Assembly (NCBI RefSeq): GCF_000819985.1
Contig: NZ_CDBZ01000155.1
Coordinates: 1 to 48,828, forward strand
Direction of reading: 5' to 3'
Source: Aeromonas media
GTDB lineage: Bacteria > Pseudomonadota > Gammaproteobacteria > Enterobacterales > Aeromonadaceae
DNA: 48,828 nt
Shown: piece after piece, positions 35,498-44,884 of the stretch
Numbering within the stretch: the stretch's first letter is position 1
How the letters are laid out: the number at the start of each line of letters is the position of its first letter
Position numbers and translations under genes: made by a program
The notes under the pieces: generated by a model
What the model saw: only the letters and a program-made list of their open reading frames with translations
What the model was told of the DNA's origin: nothing
Database searches by the model: none

Positions 35498-35961
35498 CAT
35501 CCAGTCTTCGTCGACATGAGCGTAAGTGAGTCATCAACCTTCCGACGCCAGCTCTAAGTGGCATGTCATCAACCTTCATGGTGACCTAACCGGAGGGAGA
35601 GCCACCAAGCCACCCGGCGACCGGTACGGGGGTCAGTGATCAACCGCCCCGGTTGCCTGACCAAAGCAGCGGATCCTGGCCCCCTTGTACGGCCCGCCCG
35701 AGGCGCAGAGTCATAGCCCCCGGCACTAGCACAGAGCCACCCTATGCCTTGGCAGCCAGGCGCCAAGTACTACCAAGGGCTTGGGTCGATGGCGTGCTCC
35801 CGGCACCTCCCCCAACCCTCGGCGCCCCAAGCGAAGAGAGGCCGAATTTGCCCCCCTGGCCGCCAGACAGTAGAGTGGAACCGACTCGGGCCCCATGGCC
35901 CCCTCTGGCCCGGCGCCGCGACATGCGGCCGAGACCATCACCCGACATCAGGAACCACCTC
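35498..35961. other. 464-base intergenic region with short direct repeats
   Basis: No gene is supported; the ppaC frame is open upstream but the added residues are low-complexity Pro/Arg and look non-coding. GTCATCAACCTTC occurs at 35530-35542 and again at 35565-35577, and a shorter variant (GTGATCAACC) begins at 35636, so the copies fall about 35 and 71 bases apart. Confidence 0.45.
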
Positions 35962-36843
35962 ATGCTTCATGTCTTTGGCCACAAGAATCCCGACAGCGAC
36001 AGCATCTGCACCGCGCTGGTCACCGCCGACTGGCTCAACCGTCAGGGTCGTCCCGCCCAGGCCTATGCATTGGGTGAACCCATTGCCGAGACCCGCTTCA
36101 TCCTGGAGACGGCGGGCGTGGCGGCCCCCCCGGTTCTGACGGGCAGCGTCGCCAACAAGCCGGTCTTTCTGGTGGATTTCAGCGAACTGGAGCAGGGGCC
36201 GGAGGGGCTGGCCGAGGCCGATGTGCAAGGCCTCATCGATCACCACCGCATCGGCACCCTCATCACCCGTGGCCCCCTCGACGCCTGGATCAGGGCGGTC
36301 GGGTGCAGTGCCACAGTGCTGCTGGAGCTGATGGGCCATGACAATCTGTCCCGCGCCCAGGCCAGGTTATTGCTTGGGGCCATCATCAGCGACACCTTCA
36401 ACTTCACCTCCCCCACCACCACGGCAGAGGACAGGCTCGCGGTCGAGCGGCTGCTGCCCATCGCCGATCTGGTCCTGGCCCCCTTTGCCCAGACCCTGCT
36501 GGAGCGGCGCACCCAGTTGGGCGATACCCCCCTGTGTGAGCTGCTCGTTGCCGACGAGAAGGCCTATCAGATAGCGAGCCATTCCCTCATGGTCAGCCAG
36601 ATCTGCGTGATGGACCCGAGCCAGATCCACAGCCGGATGGAGGAGCTGCATCACGCCATGGCTCAGAGGCTGACCCTGGACTCGCTGGACGGCTATGTCT
36701 TGATGCTGACCGATCTGGCCAGGGGGAGCAGCGAGCTCCACTTTGCCAGCAGGGGCATACTGCCAGCCGAGCCGGTTCACCTGGCGGGGGCCCTCAGCCG
36801 CAAGAAAGAGGGGCTTCCCTGGTTGACCAGACAGCTGTCATAA
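35962..36843 (+). CDS. ppaC: Manganese-dependent inorganic pyrophosphatase (family II, DHH)
   Basis: Hydrolyses pyrophosphate to phosphate in the cytoplasm. ATG at 35962 gives 293 residues starting MLHVFGHKNPDSDS, the first metal motif (7-14). VDFSE and DHHRIG give the second and third DHH motifs, and SRKKEGLPWL near the C-terminus is the phosphate-binding DHHA2 signature of family II enzymes rather than of RecJ or NrnA. Monocistronic by context. Confidence 0.93.
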   Translation: MLHVFGHKNPDSDSICTALVTADWLNRQGRPAQAYALGEPIAETRFILETAGVAAPPVLTGSVANKPVFLVDFSELEQGPEGLAEADVQGLIDHHRIGTLITRGPLDAWIRAVGCSATVLLELMGHDNLSRAQARLLLGAIISDTFNFTSPTTTAEDRLAVERLLPIADLVLAPFAQTLLERRTQLGDTPLCELLVADEKAYQIASHSLMVSQICVMDPSQIHSRMEELHHAMAQRLTLDSLDGYVLMLTDLARGSSELHFASRGILPAEPVHLAGALSRKKEGLPWLTRQLS

Positions 36844-36862
36844 GCCCCCAGCCAGGCCCTGT

Positions 36863-36892
36863 CACAGTGGCGGCCCGCCGACCGCCACTGTG
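36863..36892 (+). terminator. Hairpin after ppaC
   Basis: An 11-bp perfect stem CACAGTGGCGG/CCGCCACTGTG with an 8-base loop, 20 bases after the stop; no clear T-run follows. The remaining 36893-37240 holds no gene I can support and presumably the promoter of the next gene. Confidence 0.5.
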
Positions 36893-37240
36893 GTTGCCCC
36901 CCTTCGGCATAGGATCCCTGCACCTTGGCTCGAAGCCGGGTGAGCAGCATGATCCCCAGGCACAGCCAAGATAAACCCCACGGCTGTGCTACCCATGGAC
37001 CCTTTACCAATCTCATTCCTCCATCAAGGGGGCCATGGACGGCATGTCTTCATTTTCCATTCAACTGCGTCTGTTATGCTGATGTAAACAAAGGTGATTT
37101 TGCGCGCCCTCCCCGACAAAGGATGAAGTCTGGCGCTCAAGACAGACGAGTGAGAACCATGCAATACAGGGCGGGATCATTGTGGTAGGGGGCAGATCCT
37201 TTGTCCCCGGTGACCCGCGCCATGCCAAGGAGAACTGCTG

Positions 37241-37681
37241 ATGACCCACACCAACATAGTGCTGTTGCTGGAAGGCAAGGATTACGAGCAGGAGACGCTG
37301 GCCAAGGCGAGCCGCCTGGCACAGGGGCTGGGGTGCGCTCTGACCCTGTTGCACCTGACGCACAGCAGCAAGGTGCGCCGCAAGAGCCTGTCGCTGTCCG
37401 AGGAAGAGCGCAGTGCCCAGGGAACCCTGGATGCCAAGGCCATCATCAGCGAACTCATCACCCTGCTGCCCCATCCGGTGGATTACCACTGCCTGGTGGT
37501 CGATGACGTGGTCAGGGATCTGGGCCAGTGGCTGAGCACCCACCCTGCCTCGCTCCTGCTGGTCGGCAGCCGCCACCACTGGATGGAGGGATCCTTGGCC
37601 CGCCTGCTTATCTACAAGCTGCCCGTCGATATCCAGATCTGCCACGAGCCCTATGCCGAGCAGCTCAAGGCCGTCGGCTGA
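37241..37681 (+). CDS. Universal stress protein family protein
   Basis: A 146-residue cytoplasmic protein with the UspA-type alpha/beta order: an N-terminal strand (NIVLLLEG), helix (ETLAKASRLAQGLG), strand (CALTLLHLTH) and a C-terminal ASLLLVGSRHHWMEGSLARLL. The last resembles, but does not keep, the ATP-binding G2xG9xGS motif, so it may not bind ATP. AAGGAG lies a short distance before the ATG. Single gene with a terminator; role unknown. Confidence 0.75.
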   Translation: MTHTNIVLLLEGKDYEQETLAKASRLAQGLGCALTLLHLTHSSKVRRKSLSLSEEERSAQGTLDAKAIISELITLLPHPVDYHCLVVDDVVRDLGQWLSTHPASLLLVGSRHHWMEGSLARLLIYKLPVDIQICHEPYAEQLKAVG

Positions 37682-37688
37682 GTACCCG

Positions 37689-37713
37689 GGAGCCCGCTCA
37701 ACGAGCGGGCTCC
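37689..37713 (+). terminator. Terminator after the Usp-family gene
   Basis: An 11-bp perfect stem GGAGCCCGCTC/GAGCGGGCTCC with loop AAC, followed by CTGCATTTCTC. Confidence 0.65.
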
Positions 37714-37924
37714 CTGCATTTCTCCCCTCGGTAGACCTCACGCCCCCTTGCACAGCCCCCAGCGGATATCATGCCGGCCTCCCCCTCTCCTCCGGCGGTC
37801 ACCCGGCCCCTTAATTGACAACTTCATCTACATGATTTCTTACACATTGCTCGCTTCTTTTTAAGTGCCATTTGCTGCAGGATATCGCCCTTGCACGCCT
37901 TCGCTCGTTTCGTTCAGGTGATAA

Positions 37925-39088
37925 ATGAAGACTCTTCCAAAACCAGGCAAATATGCCCTGCTTGCCCTGGCACTGCTGGCCCTCGTGGTCTGGCTGGCCT
38001 GGCCCGGCAAGACCCAGGGCCCGGTGCTAACCGCCACAGTGACCCGTCAGGATGTGGAGCAGACGGTGCTGGCCAGCGGTGTACTGCAGGCCATAGAGCA
38101 GGTGGATGTGGGAGCCCAAGTCTCGGGTCAGGTCACCTATCTGGCGGTGGAAGCCGGGCAACAGGTCAAGCAGGGAGATCTGCTGGCAGAGATAGATCCC
38201 CTTATCGCCCAGAACAACCTCAAGACCGCGGAGGCCGAACTGGTCAGCCGCCGTGCCCAGCTCAAGATCAAGCAGGCCCAGCTCAAGCAGAACGAGTTGA
38301 CCTGGCGCCGCCAGCAGCAGATGTTCCGGCAGGAGGCGAGCTCTCGAGCAGATCTTGAGAGCGCCGAAGCGCAGCTCGCCGTCACCCGGGCCGAACTGCA
38401 AAGCACCCAGGCCGATATAGACAACGCCCTGATCAAGGTGGAGCGTGCCAAGACGGAGCTCGGCTATAACCGCATCCAGGCCCCCATGGATGGCACAGTG
38501 GTCAGCATAGTGACCCGCCAGGGGCAGACCCTGGCCGCCAGCCAGACGGTCCCGACCCTGCTCAAGCTCGCCAACCTCGATACCATGACGGTCAAGGCGC
38601 AGATCTCGGAGGCGGATGTCACCAAGGTCAGAGCCGGCATGCCGGTCTACTTCACCCTGATCGGAGACCCGGACCGCCGCTATCACGGCACCCTGCGCAC
38701 GGTCGAGCTGGCCCCCACCAACATCAACGAGCAGAGCGCCAACACCACGACCACCAGCAATGCCGCCATCTACTATTACGCCCTGTTCGATGTGCCCAAC
38801 CCCGACCATCAGCTGAGGGTCGCCATGACGACCCAGGTCACCATAGTGCTGGGTGAACGCAAACAGGTATTGGCCATCCCCCAGACCGCCCTCGGCAAGA
38901 AGCTGGGGGAGCACGAATATGAAGTCACCCTGCTCAAGGAGGACGGGCAGAAAGAGACCCGCCGCATCAAGACCGGCATGAAGGATGACATCAAGATAGA
39001 GGTGGTGAGCGGCCTGAACGAGCAGGACAAGGTCATCCTGGATCAGGGCAAGCCCGTCCAGCACGATGAGAGTGAGATGGCACCGTGA
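37925..39088 (+). CDS. macA: MacA-type periplasmic adaptor
   Basis: Membrane fusion protein that couples the MacB ATPase to an outer-membrane channel; the E. coli system exports macrolides, heat-stable enterotoxin and lipopolysaccharide-like molecules. Its 387 residues have one N-terminal membrane anchor (about 9-27), lipoyl halves (GVLQAIEQVDVGAQVSGQVTYL and YNRIQAPMDGTVVSIVTRQGQ), a long Gln/Glu/Ala alpha-hairpin (about 95-175) and beta-barrel and membrane-proximal domains. AGGTG lies 4 bases before the ATG. The stop overlaps the macB GTG (GTGA). A TTGACA at 37815-37820 may belong to its promoter but the -10 is weak. Confidence 0.93.
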   Translation: MKTLPKPGKYALLALALLALVVWLAWPGKTQGPVLTATVTRQDVEQTVLASGVLQAIEQVDVGAQVSGQVTYLAVEAGQQVKQGDLLAEIDPLIAQNNLKTAEAELVSRRAQLKIKQAQLKQNELTWRRQQQMFRQEASSRADLESAEAQLAVTRAELQSTQADIDNALIKVERAKTELGYNRIQAPMDGTVVSIVTRQGQTLAASQTVPTLLKLANLDTMTVKAQISEADVTKVRAGMPVYFTLIGDPDRRYHGTLRTVELAPTNINEQSANTTTTSNAAIYYYALFDVPNPDHQLRVAMTTQVTIVLGERKQVLAIPQTALGKKLGEHEYEVTLLKEDGQKETRRIKTGMKDDIKIEVVSGLNEQDKVILDQGKPVQHDESEMAP

Positions 39089-41124
39089 GCGAGCCCCTGA
39101 TCCAGCTCAAGGGCATAGAGCGCCGCTATCAGAGCGGGGAGCACGAGGTGACCGTGCTGCACCCGCTGGATCTGGCCATAGCGGCGGGGGAGATGGTGGC
39201 CATCGTCGGTGCCTCCGGCTCTGGCAAGTCCACCCTGATGAACCTGCTGGGCTGCCTCGATCGCCCGAGCGGCGGCCAATACCTGTTTCGTGGTCAGGAC
39301 ACCGCCGGCCTGGATGCCCTGGCCCTGGCACGACTGCGTTGCCACCACTTCGGCTTCATCTTCCAGCGCTACCATCTGCTGCCCCATCTGGATGCGGCCG
39401 CCAACGTGGAGATCCCCGCCATCTATGCCGGCACCTCCCGCCCCGAGCGCCAGATACGTGCCCGCACCCTGCTGACCCGCCTGGGCTTGAGCGATCGCAG
39501 CCACCACAGGCCGGGCCAGCTCTCCGGCGGCCAGCAGCAGCGGGTCAGCATAGCCCGGGCGCTGGCCAATGGCGGCGAGGTGATCCTGGCGGACGAGCCC
39601 ACCGGCGCCCTCGACAGCCACAGCGGCAAGGAGGTGATGGCCATCCTGAAGGAACTGCACGCCCAGGGTCACACCATCATTCTGGTGACCCACGACATGG
39701 CGGTGGCCAACCACGCAAATCGCATCATCACCCTGCGGGACGGACGCGTGGTGGAAGACAGCGGCCAGCTGGCTGCCAGCTCCCCCATCTCCCCGGATAA
39801 AGCCCACGGGGTGGAAGAGCGTCAGCAGATAGCACAAGCCGCCACCGACCCAGCCGCCGGGCAGAAAGCCCACGAGCCAGCGCCGGACCGGATCCCAGCC
39901 GCGTCAGTCGCCAGACGCGGCAGCCAGGGCTGGGATCGCTACCGGGAGGCGGGTCGCATGGCCCTGCACGCCATGCTGGCCCACCGCATGCGCACCTTCC
40001 TCACCATGCTCGGCATCATCATCGGTATCGCCGCCGTGGTCAGCGTGGTGGCGCTGGGCCAGGGGGCCCGCGCCAAGGTGATCGACGACATCAACGCCAT
40101 GGGCACCAATACCATCGACATCTTCCCCGGCAAGGACTGGGGCGACGAGAAGGCCGCCAGCATCCAGACCCTGAACGAGCGGGATCTCGACGCCCTGCTC
40201 GGCCAGCCCTATCTGGAGGGGGCCAGCCCCCAGATCGCCACCTCGGGTCAGCTCCGTTATCGCAACAAGACCAGCAGTGGCAGCGTGGTGGGAGTCGGCA
40301 GCGACTTCTTTCGGGTCAAGGGGATGACCCTCACCCAGGGCCGACTGCTCGACGAGCGGGACATCCGCAGCCGGGCGGCGGTGGCCGTGGTGGATGGCAA
40401 GACCATCACGAGCCTGCTCGGCAAGACGGATCCCGTCGGCCAGGTGGTGCTGGTCGGCACCCTACCGGTGCGCATCGTGGGGGTCGTCAGCCAGGAGACC
40501 GGCTTCGGCCGCAGCAGCCAGTCGGTCAATGTCTGGCTGCCTTACAGCGCCGTGATGAGCCGCCTCATCTCCCAGAGCCACTTCAGCCAGATCACCATAA
40601 GGGTCAAGGACGGGGTCCAGCCCGCGCTGGCCGAGCAGGCCGCAGTGGCGCTCTTGACCCAGCGCCACGGGGTGAAGGATTTCTTCACCTTCAGCAGCGA
40701 CAGCATCGTCAAGTCGGTGGAGAAGACCACGGCCACCCTGACGCTGCTGGTCTCCGCCATTGCGGTGATCTCCCTCATCGTCGGTGGGGTCGGGGTGATG
40801 AACATCATGCTGGTGTCCGTGGTGGAGCGCACCCGCGAGATAGGGATCCGCATCGCCGTCGGCGCCCGCCAGTCCGACATCCTGCAGCAGTTTCTGATCG
40901 AGGCTGTGATGGTCAGCCTGCTGGGGGGCCTGCTCGGTATCGGCCTTGCCATGTTCATCGGGTTTGTCTTCTCCCTGCTCGTGGAAAGTTTCCAGATGCG
41001 CTTTTCGCTCTTCTCCATCCTGATGGCCTTCGGTTGCTCCTCGCTCATCGGGATCCTGTTTGGTTACCTGCCCGCCCGCAATGCGGCCCGGCTCGATCCG
41101 GTCGAGGCACTGGCGAGGGAATGA
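39085..41124 (+). CDS. macB: MacB-type ABC transporter
   Basis: Inner-membrane ATPase/permease of the MacAB system, which works by mechanotransmission through a periplasmic domain. GTG start at 39085 overlaps the macA stop. 679 residues: ABC domain 1-230 with Walker [10 protein letters not shown], signature [15 protein letters not shown] and Walker [12 protein letters not shown]; a variable Pro/Ala/Gln linker; the first membrane helix (about 300-325, [23 protein letters not shown]); a large periplasmic domain; and three C-terminal helices with the FtsX-like motif [17 protein letters not shown]. The stop is embedded in a triple ATG that starts the next gene. Confidence 0.95.
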   Translation: MSEPLIQLKGIERRYQSGEHEVTVLHPLDLAIAAGEMVAIVGASGSGKSTLMNLLGCLDRPSGGQYLFRGQDTAGLDALALARLRCHHFGFIFQRYHLLPHLDAAANVEIPAIYAGTSRPERQIRARTLLTRLGLSDRSHHRPGQLSGGQQQRVSIARALANGGEVILADEPTGALDSHSGKEVMAILKELHAQGHTIILVTHDMAVANHANRIITLRDGRVVEDSGQLAASSPISPDKAHGVEERQQIAQAATDPAAGQKAHEPAPDRIPAASVARRGSQGWDRYREAGRMALHAMLAHRMRTFLTMLGIIIGIAAVVSVVALGQGARAKVIDDINAMGTNTIDIFPGKDWGDEKAASIQTLNERDLDALLGQPYLEGASPQIATSGQLRYRNKTSSGSVVGVGSDFFRVKGMTLTQGRLLDERDIRSRAAVAVVDGKTITSLLGKTDPVGQVVLVGTLPVRIVGVVSQETGFGRSSQSVNVWLPYSAVMSRLISQSHFSQITIRVKDGVQPALAEQAAVALLTQRHGVKDFFTFSSDSIVKSVEKTTATLTLLVSAIAVISLIVGGVGVMNIMLVSVVERTREIGIRIAVGARQSDILQQFLIEAVMVSLLGGLLGIGLAMFIGFVFSLLVESFQMRFSLFSILMAFGCSSLIGILFGYLPARNAARLDPVEALARE

Positions 41125-42542
41125 TGATGCACAACTTGTCCGGCCCGAGGCTTCGCCTCTCATCCAACCAACAGCGCAGCCTCTTGTCGAGAATGGCGCT
41201 CAGCCTGGTGCTCACCACCTGCCTCGGTGCCTGCAGCCAGCAGAGCACCTACCACAGGCCCGAACTGGACGTGGCGCCAGCGTGGCAGCAGGATGCCCGG
41301 GATCTTGGCGGCCTGCAGGCCGGGCTCTGGTGGCAGGGGTTCCGGGATCCCGCCCTCGACCAGCTGGTCGATGAGGTGCTCGCGGCCAACCCGGACATGC
41401 AGGTCGCGGGGCTCAGGCTCAAGAGCGCCCTGCTCGGTGCCGATCTCGCCGACACCAACCTCACCCCGTCGGTCAACGCCAGCCTGGGGGCGAGCGGCAA
41501 CAAGAACATGAAGGATGGCAGCGCCAGCAGCAACCTTGGCCCTTCCTTCAACCTGAGCTATGAAGTGGATCTCTGGGGCAGACTGGCCGCGGCAAGGGAT
41601 CAGGCGCAGTGGGAGGCACAAGCCAGCGAACAGGATCTGGCCGCCACCCGATTGCTGCTCATCGGCAAGACCCTGGAGCAATACTGGCAGCTGGCCTACC
41701 TCGGCTCGGCCATCTCCCTGGGCGAGCGTCAGCTGGCCAACTACGAGCGGATAGAGCGGCTGACCCGGGCAAAATATGACGCCGGGGCCGTCACCCGCCT
41801 CGATCTGGTGCAGGCCAGCCAACAGAAAGCCGGCAAACAGGCGGAGCTCTCCTCCCTCACCCTGCAACGGGAGCAGGCCGGCAATGCCCTGCGCCTGCTG
41901 CTCGGCCGCAGCAGCGGTCCGCTGGAGTTCGCCCCGACCTCCCTCGCCATGGGCCCCATTCCGACGCTGGCGGTCGGCATCCCGGCCGATGTGCTGAGCA
42001 GGCGCCCAGACGTGCGGGCCGCCGAGCTGCGCCTTCGCAAGACGCTGGCCAGGGGTGACGAGATCCGTACCGGTTTCTACCCCACCCTCAGCCTCACCGG
42101 TGGCGCCAGCACCACCTCGGACACCCTGACCCAGGTGCTGCAGAACCCGGTGGGGACCCTGGGTGCGACCCTGGCGCTTCCCTTCCTCGAGTACAACAAG
42201 ACCCGGCTCTCCATCGCGAGCTCCGAGATTGACTATCAGATAGCCGAGACCGAGTTTCGCAAGCAGCTCTATACGGCCCTGCTGGAGGTGGAAGACGGCC
42301 TGGCCGCTCGCCAGCAGGGGGAGCAGCGACTGCGTTATCTCGAGCAGCAGCTGGCCTACGCCAAAGAGGCCGAGCGGCTGGCGGGGGCCCGTTTCCTGGC
42401 AGGCGCCACCGGGGTTCAGCCCTGGCTGGACGAGCAGAATCGACTGTGGGATGCCGAGCTCGGCGTGCTGGCCCAGCAACAGAGCCAGCTAAAGACCATG
42501 GCCGGGATCTACCGGGCGCTGGGAGGCAGCGATCGGAGCTAG
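41121..42542 (+). CDS. Outer-membrane efflux lipoprotein (NodT/OprM family)
   Basis: Outer-membrane channel expected to complete the MacAB pump. Three consecutive ATGs (41121, 41124, 41127) overlap or abut the macB stop, with GAGGGA just upstream; the second and third are best spaced. About 473 residues: a lipoprotein signal with lipobox LGAC (CLGACSQQS) around residue 40, then two repeated alpha-helical/beta-barrel halves. LSYEVDLWGRLAAARDQA and IPADVLSRRPDVRAAE are diagnostic of the family. Unlike E. coli, where MacAB borrows TolC, a dedicated channel is encoded in the same operon. Confidence 0.94.
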   Translation: MMMHNLSGPRLRLSSNQQRSLLSRMALSLVLTTCLGACSQQSTYHRPELDVAPAWQQDARDLGGLQAGLWWQGFRDPALDQLVDEVLAANPDMQVAGLRLKSALLGADLADTNLTPSVNASLGASGNKNMKDGSASSNLGPSFNLSYEVDLWGRLAAARDQAQWEAQASEQDLAATRLLLIGKTLEQYWQLAYLGSAISLGERQLANYERIERLTRAKYDAGAVTRLDLVQASQQKAGKQAELSSLTLQREQAGNALRLLLGRSSGPLEFAPTSLAMGPIPTLAVGIPADVLSRRPDVRAAELRLRKTLARGDEIRTGFYPTLSLTGGASTTSDTLTQVLQNPVGTLGATLALPFLEYNKTRLSIASSEIDYQIAETEFRKQLYTALLEVEDGLAARQQGEQRLRYLEQQLAYAKEAERLAGARFLAGATGVQPWLDEQNRLWDAELGVLAQQQSQLKTMAGIYRALGGSDRS

Positions 42543-42617
42543 AGCCAGGTCAACCCCACGGCAGCCAGCATGGCCTCCATGCTGGCTGCCCTTGCCCTCA
42601 CCCGCCACAAAGCAATT

Positions 42618-42636
42618 GATAATAATTTTCATTTAA
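42618..42636. promoter_or_regulatory. Fur box upstream of the siderophore-interacting protein gene
   Basis: GATAATAATTTTCATTTAA matches the 19-bp Fur consensus GATAATGATAATCATTATC at most positions, 38 bases before the ATG. Confidence 0.7.
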
Positions 42637-42673
42637 TGAAAAATGAGCGCTCTCGTCTGTCAGGAGTACTCAA

Positions 42674-43480
42674 ATGTCACAGTCCGCCCCGGTCAATCGC
42701 CCTCGCCTGCTCACCGTCAAGCATGTCCACGATGTGAGTCCTCATCTGCGCCGAGTCTGCCTGACCAGCCCTGAACTGGCGGATTACCCCTTCAGCTGTG
42801 GCGGTGCCCATATCAAGATCATGCTGCCCCGGCCGGGCCAGAGCGAGGTAGTGCTGCCAACCCCGACCCCCAAGGGGCCCCGTTGGGAAGATCCGAGCCA
42901 GAAACCCGTGATCCGCACTTTCACCATCCGCGCCTTCCGCCGCGAGACCCTGGAGATCGACATCGACTTCGCCCTGCACGGCGATGTCGGCCCCGCCAGC
43001 CGTTTCGCCCTCCACGCCAAGCCGGGGGACAGGCTCGCCATCTCGGGCCCGGGCGGCCCGGACCCCATGTTGCAGGTGGCCAAGCACTACTACATGGCAG
43101 GCGATCTCACCTCCCTGCCCGCCATCAGCGCCATGGCCGAGGTGATGCCGGCAGAGGCCCGGGGCCATATCGCGCTGTTGGTGCCCCATCAGGAAGATGT
43201 GCAGGATCTGTCGCTGCCCGAAGGGGTCAGCCTGCGCTGGTTTGTCGGCACGCCGGACCAGACCGGCCCTCTGGTGGAGCACTTCACCACCCTGCCCATG
43301 GCCGCCGAGGGGAGCTATTTCTGGTTCGGGGGGGAAGAGGGTCTGGTGGTGCCTCTGCGCCGTCATGTCAGGCGTGCGCTGGAGATAGATCGTTCACAGG
43401 TCTATGCGGTGCCTTACTGGCGCAGCGGCAAGGATGAAGACGCCTACCATCAGGATCGTCACGTCGTGATGGATAGCTGA
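42674..43480 (+). CDS. Siderophore-interacting protein (ViuB/YqjH family ferric reductase)
   Basis: Cytoplasmic NAD(P)H:flavin enzyme that releases iron from ferric siderophores by reduction. The 268 residues have an FAD-binding barrel with RTFTIRAF, the family form of the RxYS/T motif, then the NAD(P)H-binding half (YYMAGDLTSLPAISAM) and a C-terminal WFGGEEG stretch. The conserved ending RSGKDEDAYH is typical of the family. AGGAG precedes the ATG. An upstream Fur box predicts induction under iron limitation. The next gene, a DAHP synthase, also has a Fur box. Confidence 0.93.
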   Translation: MSQSAPVNRPRLLTVKHVHDVSPHLRRVCLTSPELADYPFSCGGAHIKIMLPRPGQSEVVLPTPTPKGPRWEDPSQKPVIRTFTIRAFRRETLEIDIDFALHGDVGPASRFALHAKPGDRLAISGPGGPDPMLQVAKHYYMAGDLTSLPAISAMAEVMPAEARGHIALLVPHQEDVQDLSLPEGVSLRWFVGTPDQTGPLVEHFTTLPMAAEGSYFWFGGEEGLVVPLRRHVRRALEIDRSQVYAVPYWRSGKDEDAYHQDRHVVMDS

Positions 43481-43599
43481 TAACACCCTGTATTCCTTGC
43501 ACTTATCAGGCCTTCTCCCGCTCGGGCGCGGGCCTGGTTGCCATTCGCCCCTCCTTTTTACGGCCCGCCCCCCATCTCTGGTGATCCTCTCGGTAGTGC

Positions 43600-43640
43600 T
43601 TGCATTTGAGACGGACAGCAAGATAATGATAATCACTCTC
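43600..43640 (+). promoter_or_regulatory. Promoter and Fur box upstream of the DAHP synthase gene
   Basis: TTGCAT (43600-43605), 16 bases, then GATAAT (43622-43627). The -10 lies inside GATAATGATAATCACTCTC (43622-43640), an excellent Fur box. Iron-loaded Fur would occlude the promoter. Confidence 0.75.
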
Positions 43641-43737
43641 AACAATGATGATGTGTGCCGGACGCAGATCCCAGATCCAAACGCCCGAGCGTTCCAGACA
43701 CGTCGTCGACCCCATTTGCACAGCAAGGTAATCCCAG

Positions 43738-44844
43738 ATGGCTGTTTTGAATTCGGTAATGCGCGCCTTCGCGGTGGAGGCGCTCCCCACCCCTGCCGAC
43801 CTGTTGGCACAGCATCCCTGCTCGGCCGACATGGCGCAGCACATTGACCACCACCGCCACCAGGTGCGCCAGATCCTAAGTGGGGCAGACGATCGCCTGC
43901 TGGTGGTGATAGGCCCCTGCTCCATCCATGATCCCGTCGCCGCCCTCGACTATGCCAAGAGGCTGGCACGGCTCGCCGTCGCCTATGAGGACAGGCTGCA
44001 AATAGTGATGCGCACCTATTTCGAGAAGCCGCGCACCACAGTCGGCTGGAAGGGGCTGGTCTTCGATCCTCATCTCGATGGCAGCAACGACATCGGTCAC
44101 GGGCTCCGCCTGGCCCGCCAGCTGCTGCTCGACATCAACCGGCTGGGGCTGGCCACCGCCACCGAGTTTCTCGATACCACCAGCTTCCTCTATCTGGCGG
44201 ATCTCGTCAGCTGGGGAGCGATCGGTGCTCGCACCACAGAATCCCAGGTACACAGACAACTGGCCTCGGCCCTGCCCTGTCCGGTCGGCTTCAAGAACGG
44301 CACGGATGGCAACATCCGGGTGGCCATCGATGCCATCCTGGCCAGCGAGGCCTCCCATCTGTTCACCGCCCCCGGCAGCCAGGGGGGCATGGTGGTGATC
44401 AAGAGCGAGGGCAACCCAAGCGGCCATATCATATTGCGTGGCGGTACCCTGCCAAACTACCACCAGAGCGACGTGATGGACGCGGCCGAGCGCCTGGTGC
44501 GCCAGGGGCTCAACCCTCGGCTGATGGTGGATTGCAGCCACGGCAACAGCCAGAAATTGCACCAGAACCAGCTTCGGGTCGCCGAGGAGCTCTGCCGCCA
44601 ATTGCGGGGCGGGAGCAATACCATCGCCGCCGTCATGGTCGAAAGCTTCCTGCAGGGGGGCAGCCAGAAACCGGCGCCACTGAGTGAACTGCAATATGGC
44701 TTGTCGGTCACCGATGCCTGCCTCTGCTGGGAGGAGAGTGAAACCCTGCTGGCCATGCTGGCCGATGCCATCGAGGCGCGTCGTCAATGTTCAAACAGGC
44801 GCGCCATTCCCCTTCGCAATGAAGTCAGCCAGCCTGTCAGCTAA
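43738..44844 (+). CDS. 3-deoxy-7-phosphoheptulonate (DAHP) synthase, class I
   Basis: First enzyme of the shikimate pathway, joining phosphoenolpyruvate and erythrose-4-phosphate. Its 368 residues contain GPCSIHDP (59-66), MRTYFEKPRTTVGWKG, FKNGTDGN and the metal-binding DCSHGNSQK, all normal for the AroF/G/H type. Which aromatic acid inhibits it cannot be read by eye. The Fur-box promoter marks it as an iron-starvation isoenzyme, probably feeding chorismate to a catechol siderophore. An in-frame ATG seven codons in is an alternative start. Confidence 0.92.
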   Translation: MAVLNSVMRAFAVEALPTPADLLAQHPCSADMAQHIDHHRHQVRQILSGADDRLLVVIGPCSIHDPVAALDYAKRLARLAVAYEDRLQIVMRTYFEKPRTTVGWKGLVFDPHLDGSNDIGHGLRLARQLLLDINRLGLATATEFLDTTSFLYLADLVSWGAIGARTTESQVHRQLASALPCPVGFKNGTDGNIRVAIDAILASEASHLFTAPGSQGGMVVIKSEGNPSGHIILRGGTLPNYHQSDVMDAAERLVRQGLNPRLMVDCSHGNSQKLHQNQLRVAEELCRQLRGGSNTIAAVMVESFLQGGSQKPAPLSELQYGLSVTDACLCWEESETLLAMLADAIEARRQCSNRRAIPLRNEVSQPVS

Positions 44845-44866
44845 CACATTGCCTATTTCTCCACAG

Positions 44867-44884
44867 CGGGGTCGCCAGACCCCG
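44867..44884 (+). terminator. Hairpin after the DAHP synthase gene
   Basis: A 7-bp stem CGGGGTC/GACCCCG with GCCA loop, 22 bases past the stop; no T-run. Confidence 0.4.

Noticed and set aside
36777..37016. 79-codon minus-strand frame after ppaC
   Set aside because: Overlaps the ppaC end and its hairpin; no similarity or start signal.
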